Part shown: piece by piece, positions 49,280 through 56,348 of the stretch | Layout: every line of letters begins with the position of its first letter | Position numbering within the stretch: position 1 is the stretch's first letter | From: Xanthobacteraceae bacterium | Lineage (GTDB): Bacteria > Pseudomonadota > Alphaproteobacteria > Rhizobiales > Xanthobacteraceae | Length of the DNA: 64,000 nt | NCBI GenBank assembly: GCA_019454205.1 | Contig: CP075369.1 | Location: 2,232,001-2,296,000, forward strand | Direction of reading: 5' to 3' | Notes under the pieces: generated by a model | Told to the model about the DNA's origin: nothing | What the model saw: only the letters and a program-made list of their open reading frames with translations | The model's database searches: none | Translations under genes and position numbers: made by a program

Positions 49280-50242
49280 ATGCCCGCCACGCCCGTGAAA
49301 GTTCTCATCATCGGTTCCGGCCCTGCCGGTTACACCGCCGCTATTTATGCGGCGCGCGCGATGCTGGAACCCGTACTGATCGAAGGCATCCAGCCGGGCG
49401 GTCAGCTCACCATCACTACCGATGTCGAGAATTATCCCGGCTTCGCCGACGTCATCCAGGGGCCGTGGCTCATGGAGCAGATGAAGGCGCAGGCCGCGCA
49501 TGTCGGCACGAAAATCGTTTCCGATCACGTGAAGGAACTCGACGTCTCGCAGCGGCCATTCCGCGCGGTGCTGGAATCCGGGCAGGTCTATCTCGCCGAC
49601 ACGGTGATTCTCTCCACCGGCGCACAGGCGAAGTGGCTCGGCATCCCGAGCGAAGACAAGTATCGCGGCGTCGGCGTCTCGGCCTGTGCAACTTGCGACG
49701 GCTTCTTCTATCGCAACAAGGAAGTGGTCGTGATCGGCGGCGGCAATAGCGCGGTCGAGGAAGCGCTGTTCCTCACCAACTTCGCATCCAAGGTCGTGCT
49801 GGTGCATCGCCGCGACCATCTGCGCGCCGAGCGCATCCTGCAGGACCGCCTGTTCAAGAACCCGAAGGTCGAACTGGTCTGGGATTCGGCGATCGAGGAA
49901 ATCGTGGGCGGCGGCGAGCCGGTGAAAGTCACCGGCGTGAAGCTGAAAAACGTTCGCACCGGCGCTATTTCTGAGCGCAAGATCGACGGCGTATTCGTCG
50001 CCATCGGCCACAAGCCTTCGACCGAACTCGTGGACGGCAAGATCAAGATGAAGCCGAATGGTTACGTCTGGACCGCGCCCGACTCCACCGCGACCTCGAT
50101 CCCCGGGCTGTTCGCCGCAGGCGACGTCACCGACGACATTTTCCGTCAGGCTGTCACCGCCGCCGGCATGGGCTGCATGGCCGCGCTCGAAGCCGGTCAC
50201 TTCCTCGCAGCGGAGGGCGCGAACCGCGCTGCCGCCGAATGA
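49280..50242 (+). CDS. trxB: Thioredoxin-disulfide reductase
   Basis: 320-residue TrxB. FAD motif IIGSGPAGYTAAIYAARA, redox disulfide in SACATCDGFFYR (CATC), NADPH motif VVVIGGGNSAVEEALFLTNF, and the C-terminal FAD contact GLFAAGDVTDDIFRQAVTAAG (core AAGDVTDDIFRQ). Reduces thioredoxin with NADPH. Start ATG 49280. The stop overlaps the lsrB/vtlR-type LysR start (ATGA), the conserved Rhizobiales trxB-lysR pair. Confidence 0.96.
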   Translation: MPATPVKVLIIGSGPAGYTAAIYAARAMLEPVLIEGIQPGGQLTITTDVENYPGFADVIQGPWLMEQMKAQAAHVGTKIVSDHVKELDVSQRPFRAVLESGQVYLADTVILSTGAQAKWLGIPSEDKYRGVGVSACATCDGFFYRNKEVVVIGGGNSAVEEALFLTNFASKVVLVHRRDHLRAERILQDRLFKNPKVELVWDSAIEEIVGGGEPVKVTGVKLKNVRTGAISERKIDGVFVAIGHKPSTELVDGKIKMKPNGYVWTAPDSTATSIPGLFAAGDVTDDIFRQAVTAAGMGCMAALEAGHFLAAEGANRAAAE

Positions 50243-51144
50243 GCAACGGGGGAATGGACTGGGACAAGCTGAAGGTTTTCCACGTCGCCGCGGAAGCCGG
50301 TTCCTTCACGCATGCGGGCGAGACGCTCGGCCTTTCGCAGTCGGCGGTCAGCCGTCAGGTTTCCGCGCTTGAGCAGGAATTGAAGGCCCCACTGTTTCAC
50401 CGCCATGCGCGCGGCCTCATCCTCACCGAACAGGGTGAGATGCTGTTTCGCACTGCGCATGACGTGTTCATGAAACTGGAAGCGGTGCGCACCAAGCTCA
50501 CCGACAACCGTGAGAAGCCGAACGGCGAATTGCGCGTCACTACCACGGTCGGCCTCGGTTCGTTGTGGCTGACGGCGCGCATCGACGAGTTCCTCGAACT
50601 TTATCCGGATATTCGGATTCACTTGCACCTGACCGACGAAGAACTCGATCTCGGCATGCGCGAGGCGGATGTCGCCATTCGCCTGCGCCAGCCAGTGCAG
50701 CCGGACCTGATCCAGCGCAAGCTGTTCACGGTGCATTTCCACGCTTACGCCTCGACCGAGTATCTCGCGAAGAAGGGGCACCCGCGCTCGCCTGAGGAAC
50801 TCGACGGCCACCGAATTCTCATGCTCGGCGGAAGCGTGCCCGGCTATTTCTCCAACCTGAACTGGCTCGGTGAAATCGGGCGCTCCAACGGCTCGCCGCG
50901 CGTTGCCTCGATGACCGTGAATAACGTCGTTGGCTTGAAGACCGCGGTGGAAAACAGTGTCGGCATCGCCACGCTTCCGGATTATCTGGTCGAGGGCAAC
51001 GAAAGTCTGGTGCGGCTGTTTGCCGAAACCGACGCTCCAGCGCTCGATGCCTATTTTGTGTACCCGGAAGAACTACGCTCGGTTGCACGTATTCAGGTGT
51101 TTCGCGATTTCCTGATCGCAAATGCCCAGCGGTGGAAATACTGA
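50239..51144 (+). CDS. lsrB: LysR-type regulator of the LsrB/VtlR group
   Basis: 301-residue LysR protein; the HTH reads MDWDKLKVFHVAAEAGSFTH and LSQSAVSRQVSALEQ, followed by LFHRHARGLILTEQGEMLFRTAHDV and LRVTTTVGLGSLWLT, closely matching the rhizobial LsrB/VtlR group. Translationally coupled to trxB (ATGA). In relatives this regulator controls redox genes, envelope functions and an adjacent AbcR sRNA. I find no Cys in the protein, so a Cys-based sensing model proposed for other LsrB proteins would not apply here. Symbol is by orthology inference. Confidence 0.82.
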   Translation: MSNGGMDWDKLKVFHVAAEAGSFTHAGETLGLSQSAVSRQVSALEQELKAPLFHRHARGLILTEQGEMLFRTAHDVFMKLEAVRTKLTDNREKPNGELRVTTTVGLGSLWLTARIDEFLELYPDIRIHLHLTDEELDLGMREADVAIRLRQPVQPDLIQRKLFTVHFHAYASTEYLAKKGHPRSPEELDGHRILMLGGSVPGYFSNLNWLGEIGRSNGSPRVASMTVNNVVGLKTAVENSVGIATLPDYLVEGNESLVRLFAETDAPALDAYFVYPEELRSVARIQVFRDFLIANAQRWKY

Positions 51145-51229
51145 TCGTAACCAAGGTTCTGCGGTGCATGCATGGCGGGTATGTAGCTACCCACATTGCC
51201 GGAACCGCGAGTGCGGACAAGTATCCATA

Positions 51230-51360
51230 CGTGTCCTGTGCGCCTCGCACGCTCCTTCCCCCTTCCCTGCGCGCGTGAGGTGCATTTCTCCCTCTGGCAG
51301 GCACCGCCGCGAAAGCGGCGTGACTAACCAGCCGGGCTTCTTACGAAGCCCGGCTTTTTA
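51230..51360 (+). ncRNA. Candidate AbcR (alpha-r15 family) trans-acting sRNA
   Basis: Gene-free ~130 bp directly downstream of lsrB/vtlR. It has the C/U-rich anti-Shine-Dalgarno-like tracts CTCC and CCCCCTTCCC (51252-51267) and TCTCCCTCTGG (51288-51298), a hairpin CGCCGC-GAAA-GCGGCG (51304-51319) and a strong terminator. In Sinorhizobium, Agrobacterium and Brucella the AbcR sRNAs lie beside this regulator and are controlled by it. A promoter could be TTGCCG (51196) with an AT-rich hexamer ~17-20 bp later. Boundaries are approximate. Confidence 0.45.
51330..51360. terminator. Bidirectional terminator between lsrB/sRNA and TetR gene
   Basis: AGCCGGGCTTC (51330-51340), loop TTAC, GAAGCCCGGCT (51345-51355), then TTTTTA: an 11-bp perfect stem with T-run. 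It can end the rightward transcripts and the leftward tetR gene. Confidence 0.85.
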
Positions 51361-51972
51361 TTTCCGGGATCGTTTTGCGCCACCGCTCTCGTTCAGCAGA
51401 AGCGCGACCGTATGCGCGGCTATTTTTCTGAGTTGCATTTCATCGCCAAACGCGCGCTCGAGCACTGCAAGACCGCGCGTTACCGTGAGAACGTGCAGCG
51501 CCGCAGCGGCGGCATCGCCGCCAAACTGACCGCGCGCGGAGGCTTCGGAAAAAACTTCGCGCAGCAGCTCGGTGATCGCGCTTAGCAGAGCCGCGAACGC
51601 TTTTCTCGCGTCTTGCTGTGCGCTTTCACCCGCGATTGTCAGCTCCATGAGACCGCGCGTTGTCGGGCAGCCCCGCGGCGGCGATCCGGACCGGAATCTT
51701 CTGATCGTCAGATCGAAGAAAGCGTTGAGCCGTTCGCGCAGCGGGCCGGAGGCCAGCACCTTGCGAATGCTTTTCAGGTATTCGGCTGCGTAGCGTTCAT
51801 AGGCACTGAGAAACAGCGCTTCCTTGCTGCCGAAAGCGTTGTAGAGGCTGCCGCGCTGGACCCCCGCATCGCGCGCAATGTCCGACAGCGAGGTGCCGCG
51901 CACGCCCTTGCGCCAGAACTCGTCGAACGCGATTTGCAGGACGTGATCCTGATCGAATTCCCGCGGTCTCAC
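51358..51972 (-). CDS. TetR/AcrR family regulator next to a tautomerase gene
   Basis: 204-residue TetR repressor. HTH: REFDQDHVLQIAFDEFWRKG then TSLSDIARDAGVQRGSLYNAFGSKEALF; the rest is the helical ligand domain. Divergent from the tautomerase gene at 52077. Two similar 19-bp inverted repeats lie in the intergenic space, so it probably represses both itself and the tautomerase. Start ATG 51972. Ligand unknown. Confidence 0.88.
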   Translation of the reverse strand: MRPREFDQDHVLQIAFDEFWRKGVRGTSLSDIARDAGVQRGSLYNAFGSKEALFLSAYERYAAEYLKSIRKVLASGPLRERLNAFFDLTIRRFRSGSPPRGCPTTRGLMELTIAGESAQQDARKAFAALLSAITELLREVFSEASARGQFGGDAAAAALHVLTVTRGLAVLERAFGDEMQLRKIAAHTVALLLNESGGAKRSRK

Positions 51973-52007
51973 GGCTGCTCCGGCTGAAGAATCGTTTCTC
52001 GGAAAGT

Positions 52008-52026
52008 ATTTGACACGCCGTTAAAA
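52008..52026. promoter_or_regulatory. TetR operator candidate, copy 1
   Basis: ATTTGACACGCCGTTAAAA, an imperfect inverted repeat matching copy 2 (52041-52059) at 15 of 19 positions. Placed 36 bp before the tetR start. Seen directly; binding is inferred. Confidence 0.5.
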
Positions 52027-52040
52027 AAGCCGCAACCTGA

Positions 52041-52059
52041 TTTTGACACAACGTCAAAA
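52041..52059. promoter_or_regulatory. TetR operator candidate, copy 2
   Basis: TTTTGACACAACGTCAAAA, a perfect TTTTGAC-N5-GTCAAAA inverted repeat, 33 bp (about three helical turns) from copy 1 and 18 bp before the tautomerase ATG, so a repressor bound here would block its start. Confidence 0.6.
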
Positions 52060-52076
52060 ATTACAGGAGCTTTCTC

Positions 52077-52472
52077 ATGCCGCTCACCCGGGTTTCCCTT
52101 CGCAGGGGCAAGTCCGCCGCCTATCGGCGTGCCATTCTCGACGGTCTCTATGCGGCAATGCGCGAAACCTACAACGTCCCCGAACATGACTACTTCATGC
52201 TCGTGAACGAGTACGACGCGGACGATTTCCGTTGCAGCCCGAATTATCTCGGCGTCGCACGAAGCGAGAATCTGGTCGTCATCGAACTGACGGTGAGCAA
52301 CACAAGAACCATCGCGCAGAAGCGTGCGTTGTATCGCCGGATCACCGAACTGCTCGGCACTAATCCCGGCGTCCGGCCCGAAGATGTATTCATTAATCTG
52401 GTCGAAACCCTGCAGGAGAACTGGTCGATGGGTTACGGCCTCGCGCAATACGCCCCGGAGAAAGCCGCCTGA
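52077..52472 (+). CDS. Tautomerase family protein (malonate-semialdehyde-decarboxylase-like)
   Basis: 131-residue tautomerase-superfamily protein; Pro1 after Met (M-PLTRVSLRRGKSAAYRRAI), then ELTVSNTRTIAQKRALYRRI and VFINLVETLQENWSMGYGLAQY as in tautomerase_2/MSAD-like proteins. Substrate unknown; the C-terminal EKAA is short. RBS ACAGGAG precedes ATG 52077. Divergently controlled with the TetR gene, which suggests a detoxification or catabolic inducible unit. Confidence 0.87.
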   Translation: MPLTRVSLRRGKSAAYRRAILDGLYAAMRETYNVPEHDYFMLVNEYDADDFRCSPNYLGVARSENLVVIELTVSNTRTIAQKRALYRRITELLGTNPGVRPEDVFINLVETLQENWSMGYGLAQYAPEKAA

Positions 52473-52481
52473 GCGGAAAAC

Positions 52482-52515
52482 AAAAAAATCGCCGGGCTTT
52501 CCCGGCGATTTTTTT
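52482..52515. terminator. Bidirectional terminator between tautomerase and msrP
   Basis: AAAAAAATCGCCGGG-CTTT-CCCGGCGATTTTTTT: long stem with A/T runs on both sides, serving the convergent tautomerase and msrP genes. Confidence 0.88.
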
Positions 52516-52535
52516 CGCTTCGCGGCGAGAAGCGT

Positions 52536-53501
52536 TTATGCCCAGAGCCGCTCGCCCTGCAAATCCTTGTAGAGACCGGCAACATACTCGCCATAGCCGT
52601 TGAAGATTTCCGTTTTACGGCGCGAACCGGTGCCGATGTCTCGTTCAGTCGCCTGCGACCAGCGCGGATGCGAGAACTCCGGGTTCACGTTGGCCCAGAA
52701 GCCGTATTCGGAAGCCTGTAACTGCTCCCAGTATCCCATCGGCCGCTTATCGGTGAACGTAAAGCGCACGATGGATTTCAGGTTTTTGAAACCGTACTTC
52801 CACGGCAGCATGAGACGGATTGGTGCGCCGAACTGCTTGGGCGCGGGCTTACCGTATACGCCCGTCACCAGCATCGCGAGTTCGTTGCGCGCTTCCTCGA
52901 TGCTGCAGCCTTCGACATAGGGCCAATTGTTGCCGCCGAGGAAACTTGGCCGCTGGCCCGGCGCCATATCCGGGTTGTTGAAAGTTTCCATGCGGACATA
53001 CTTCGCGCCGGAAAGCGGTCGTGCAAAATCAACCAGCTTCGCCATCGGGAAGCCCGACCAGGGAATGACCGCGGACCACGCTTCGACGCAGCGCAGACGG
53101 TAGATGCGCTCCTCGATCGGCATGGCGCGGATCAGCGTGTCGATATCGACGGTCTGTTCCTTCTCGACCATGCCGTCGATCTTGACGGTCCACGGCCGGA
53201 CGCGGAGCTGCTGCGCGGGCAGCGTTACGTCCTTGCTGGTCCCATATTCGTAGAAGTTGTTGTAGTTGCCAGCGATACGTTCCGGCGTCGGTTCGCCGGC
53301 GTTGTATTTCGCATTCAGCTTCGCGGGATAGAGGTCGGCAGTCGGATCATCGCTGACGCGCTGCGCCTGCGCCATTCCCGGCATCGCAGCGGCGGCGGCA
53401 ATCGCCGCGCCCGCGCCGAGAACCTTGCGGCGGGAATAAAGATGTTCCGGGGTTACCTGCGACTCGCGCATTTCCCAGCCGCGTTTGCGCCTGATCAGCA
53501 T
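52536..53501 (-). CDS. msrP: Protein-methionine-sulfoxide reductase catalytic subunit MsrP
   Basis: 321-residue molybdoenzyme (MsrP, formerly YedY) that repairs oxidised Met in periplasmic proteins. Tat signal SRRKVLGAGAAIAAAAA; the Mo ligand Cys lies in RLRCVEAWSAVIPW; GGNNWPYVEGCSIEEARNELAM and RLMLPWKYGFKN are typical. Start ATG 53501 with RBS AGGAGGT. The membrane haem partner MsrQ is not adjacent in this window. It lies in a redox-themed neighbourhood but has its own promoter. Confidence 0.94.
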   Translation of the reverse strand: MLIRRKRGWEMRESQVTPEHLYSRRKVLGAGAAIAAAAAMPGMAQAQRVSDDPTADLYPAKLNAKYNAGEPTPERIAGNYNNFYEYGTSKDVTLPAQQLRVRPWTVKIDGMVEKEQTVDIDTLIRAMPIEERIYRLRCVEAWSAVIPWSGFPMAKLVDFARPLSGAKYVRMETFNNPDMAPGQRPSFLGGNNWPYVEGCSIEEARNELAMLVTGVYGKPAPKQFGAPIRLMLPWKYGFKNLKSIVRFTFTDKRPMGYWEQLQASEYGFWANVNPEFSHPRWSQATERDIGTGSRRKTEIFNGYGEYVAGLYKDLQGERLWA

Positions 53502-53590
53502 TCCGACCTCCTGGATACGATAACCCCGTCCGCAACTAGAACGTTGCAGCGACCGAACGCAATTCACGGAAGCGTGTAGCCCTGAAAGGC

Positions 53591-54193
53591 CTAGTTTTCG
53601 TGGGAGGCGACGATGGTTTCGCCCATCTTCACGAAGCGGCAGCAGGGGCTGTCGGTGCCGATGCTCTGCGAACAGACCCGCGCCCCTTCAAGCAACAGGA
53701 ACAGTTCGTCGGCCAGAAGTTCCGGCTGTTTCAGGTTTGCGTCGGCGCAGAGCTTGGCGAGCCGGTCGCGCGAAGCACGTTTGTGCTCCTCGATGACGCG
53801 GCGGGCCGGATGGTCTTTCTCCGCGAGTTCGACCGCCGCATTGGCAAGCGCGCAACCACGGCCTTGCGGGTCGTTGGCGTCCCTGCCTGCGGCTTCCAGC
53901 CAGGCCGAAAGCTGCGCTCTCGGCTTGCCCGGATAGTCGCGCTCAAGGCTGGCCCAGAATTCATCGGACTTCCCGGCCAGCTTACGCAGATATTCGGCGA
54001 CCAGCGCATCCTTCGACTCGAAGTGCCGGTACAGGGTCATTTTGTTGGTGCCAGCCGCTTCCGCGATGGCGTCCACGCCGACCGCCCGGATTCCCTGCCG
54101 ATAAAACAGGTCGGAAGCCGCCGCCAGAATGCGTTGGCGGGGCGGAAGCCCTTGGGCGGGCGCTAGTTCGAGAGTGGAAATTCGTGGGGTCAT
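53591..54193 (-). CDS. TetR family regulator controlling the old-yellow-enzyme operon
   Basis: 200-residue TetR. HTH: RQRILAAASDLFYRQGIRAVGVDAIAEAAGTNKMTLYRHFESKDAL (core AIAEAAGTNKMTLYRHF). Five Cys (GRGCALAN, LAKLCADAN, ARVCSQS, SPCCRF), unusually many, make a thiol-based electrophile or redox sensor possible, as in NemR. Divergent from the small ORF and OYE gene, with two operator-like sites between. Start ATG 54193. Likely autoregulated; a third matching site before trxB suggests a wider regulon. Confidence 0.87.
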   Translation of the reverse strand: MTPRISTLELAPAQGLPPRQRILAAASDLFYRQGIRAVGVDAIAEAAGTNKMTLYRHFESKDALVAEYLRKLAGKSDEFWASLERDYPGKPRAQLSAWLEAAGRDANDPQGRGCALANAAVELAEKDHPARRVIEEHKRASRDRLAKLCADANLKQPELLADELFLLLEGARVCSQSIGTDSPCCRFVKMGETIVASHEN

Positions 54194-54198
54194 GCCTC

Positions 54199-54246
54199 TT
54201 GACTCAGGTGTTACCGGTCAGTACCTATATGTTACCGAGCGGTACC
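54199..54246 (+). promoter_or_regulatory. OYE operon promoter with two TetR operator sites
   Basis: TTGACT (54199-54204) and an AT-rich hexamer TATATG (54226-54231) flank GTTACCGGTCAGTACC (54210-54225); a second copy, GTTACCGAGCGGTACC, follows at 54231-54246. The copies are 21 bp apart, two helical turns. Site one shares 14 bp exactly with the trxB site at 49195-49210. Binding by the divergent TetR is inferred. Confidence 0.6.
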
Positions 54247-54294
54247 AAATCAAGCTCCTGCTGGTTCCGCGCCCCGACAAACAAGGAGAACCCC

Positions 54295-54483
54295 ATGAGT
54301 CGCTGCTTCGAAAGTTATAAGGCATGGGCATCCGCTGCCTGCAACTCCGATCTCAGCATGGCTGAGGCCCTGAACGATCCCCTGATCCGTAGCGTAATGG
54401 ACGCTGACGGCGTTGATGTAGGTCAGCTTCAGGCGGAATTCGAGCGCATTGCAGAGAGCCGCGAAGCAGCACTTCAGACCTGA
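54295..54483 (+). CDS. Small protein (62 aa) at the head of the OYE operon
   Basis: 62-residue ORF starting MSRCFESYKAWASAACNSDL, helical, acidic, with two Cys near the N-terminus. It has a good RBS (AAGGAGA, 6 nt before ATG 54295) and lies directly behind the TetR-controlled promoter, 116 bp before the OYE gene. No family is recognised. Its position makes it the first product of the regulated transcript. Confidence 0.55.
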   Translation: MSRCFESYKAWASAACNSDLSMAEALNDPLIRSVMDADGVDVGQLQAEFERIAESREAALQT

Positions 54484-54599
54484 ATTTCCGTACCTCCGCG
54501 GCCTCTCCTTCTCTCCCAGCCGCGGAACAAGAGCCGGGCGGCCACACCCGCCCCCGCTGGCCGCCCGGCAGTTTTCCAACTCTCCGAAAGGACCGCGCC

Positions 54600-55691
54600 A
54601 TGAACGCGCATAGCAAAGTCACATCCGCCGATTTGTTTTCCGGTTACGACCTCGCCGGTCTTCCGCTCAAGAATCGCTTCGTCATGTCGCCGATGACGCG
54701 CTCTCGCGCCATCGCAGGCCGCGTTCCGAACCCGCTTGCCGCGGAATATTACGCGCAGCGTGCAGGCGCGGGCCTCATCATCACCGAGGCGACGCAGGTA
54801 AGTCCGCAAGGCGTCGGTTATGTCCGCACGCCGGGCATCCATTCGAAGGAACAGGTCGAAGGCTGGAAGAAGATCACCGATGCCGTGCACCAGGCAGGCG
54901 GAAAAATCTTCCTCCAGCTCTGGCATGTCGGCCGCATTTCCCATTCCGACTTCCATAACGGCCAGCCGCCGGTAGCGCCCTCCGCCATCGCGGCCGAAGG
55001 CAAGACGTGGACAGAGCAGGGCCAGAAGGATTATTCGACCCCGCGCGCGCTCGATGCGTCCGAACTGCCGGGCATCGTGGAAGATTTCCGCCGCGGCGCG
55101 CAGAACGCGAAAGACGCGGGCTTCGACGGCGTCGAGATTCACGGCGCCAACGGTTACCTGCTCGATCAGTTCACCCGCGACGGCACCAACAAGCGCACCG
55201 ACAACTACGGCGGCAACCTGCAGAACCGTTTGCGTTTCCCGCTCGAAGTCGTGGATGCGGTAGTGAGCGTCTGGGGCGCGAAACGCGTCGGCTACCGCAT
55301 GTCGCCCTACTTCACCGGCCACTCGATGTCGGATTCAAATCCGCTCGCTACCTTCTCGCAACTCACGGACGAACTGAGCAAGCGCAGTCTCGGCTACATC
55401 CATGTGGTCGATAGCGCGAACGCCACGCAACGCATTTCTCCCGCGCTCCGCGAAATCTTCGAGGGTACCTACATCGTGGCCGAGGGCTTCGACGAGACGA
55501 GTGCGGCGAAAGCCATTGCCAGCGGCGAAGCCGATCTGGTCGCGTTCGGCAAGCCGTTCATCTCGAACCCGGACCTCCCCGCGCGCTACAAGAAACACGC
55601 ACGGCTCACTGAGTGGGATAACGCTACGTTCTATCAGGGCGGCCCGAAGGGCGACACGCAGGGCTATACGGATTATCCGGCGCTGACGTAA
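54600..55691 (+). CDS. Alkene reductase (old yellow enzyme, NemA-like)
   Basis: 363-residue FMN ene-reductase. LKNRFVMSPMTRSRA opens the barrel; the substrate H181/N184 pair is in EIHGANGYLLDQF with Y186; FGKPFISNPDLPARY marks the FMN phosphate region. Reduces alpha,beta-unsaturated carbonyls, nitro compounds or similar electrophiles with NAD(P)H. RBS CGAAAGGA before ATG 54600. Under the TetR promoter, resembling the NemR-NemA arrangement. Confidence 0.93.
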   Translation: MNAHSKVTSADLFSGYDLAGLPLKNRFVMSPMTRSRAIAGRVPNPLAAEYYAQRAGAGLIITEATQVSPQGVGYVRTPGIHSKEQVEGWKKITDAVHQAGGKIFLQLWHVGRISHSDFHNGQPPVAPSAIAAEGKTWTEQGQKDYSTPRALDASELPGIVEDFRRGAQNAKDAGFDGVEIHGANGYLLDQFTRDGTNKRTDNYGGNLQNRLRFPLEVVDAVVSVWGAKRVGYRMSPYFTGHSMSDSNPLATFSQLTDELSKRSLGYIHVVDSANATQRISPALREIFEGTYIVAEGFDETSAAKAIASGEADLVAFGKPFISNPDLPARYKKHARLTEWDNATFYQGGPKGDTQGYTDYPALT

Positions 55692-55712
55692 CGCGTTTAA
55701 GCATCGGAAACG

Positions 55713-55743
55713 AAACGGCCGGGAGCAATCCCGGCCGTTTTTC
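55713..55743 (+). terminator. Rho-independent terminator after OYE gene
   Basis: AAACGGCCGGGA-GCAA-TCCCGGCCGTTT, a perfect 12-bp stem running into TTTTTC. Confidence 0.9.
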
Positions 55744-55825
55744 TTTTTACCCGTGAAATCGGGTGGCCTCTCCGCCTCCGAATGGAACAGATTCCGTTCC
55801 CGGTTCCTATTCGGACGGATAAGAA

Positions 55826-56299
55826 ATGACGGCCAACAAGACCTACGGGACGGTAAGCGTAGAGAGACTCAAGGAAATGAGCGGGCTTGCGTTCGTACAG
55901 GGTCTCACCAGCGGAGCGCTCCCGCTCAACACCATGGCGCAAACGCTCGGCTATGACATCGTCGAGGCGGAAGCCGGTCGTGCAGTTCTCGAAATCGTGC
56001 CGACATCGGCGCATCTAAATCCTTGGGGAACGGTCCATGGCGGGTTGACCGCCACGTTGCTCGACAGTTGCATGGGTCTGGCCGTTCAGTCAGTGCTGGA
56101 GCAAGGCCTTGGCAGCACGACTCTCGAATTCAAAATCTCTCTGATCCGCCCGATCACGCCGGAGACGGGCTTGATCAAAGCCGAAGGGAGAGCGCTCAAT
56201 GTAGGGCGCCGCGTCGGCCTGGCGGATGGCCGCATCACCGACAGCAAAGGCCGCCTGCTCGCACACGGCACCACTACTTGTCTTGTCTTCGAACTCTGA
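55826..56299 (+). CDS. PaaI family thioesterase
   Basis: 157-residue hotdog-fold acyl-CoA thioesterase. The active-site stretch is HLNPWGTVHGGLTATLLDSC with HGG and the Asp of LLDS; TLEFKISLIRPI and GRALNVGRRVGLADGRI follow. Probable substrate is an aromatic or short acyl-CoA. Start ATG 55826. Single gene between two terminators. Confidence 0.88.
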   Translation: MTANKTYGTVSVERLKEMSGLAFVQGLTSGALPLNTMAQTLGYDIVEAEAGRAVLEIVPTSAHLNPWGTVHGGLTATLLDSCMGLAVQSVLEQGLGSTTLEFKISLIRPITPETGLIKAEGRALNVGRRVGLADGRITDSKGRLLAHGTTTCLVFEL

Positions 56300-56306
56300 A
56301 AAGCAA

Positions 56307-56335
56307 AAAAAGCCGGGATTGATCCCGGCTTTTTC
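56307..56335. terminator. Bidirectional terminator after the thioesterase
   Basis: AAAAAGCCGGGA-TTGA-TCCCGGCTTTTT, perfect 12-bp stem with A and T runs, between the convergent thioesterase and EF-G-like genes. Confidence 0.9.
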
Positions 56336-56348
56336 GATTCTGCGACAG

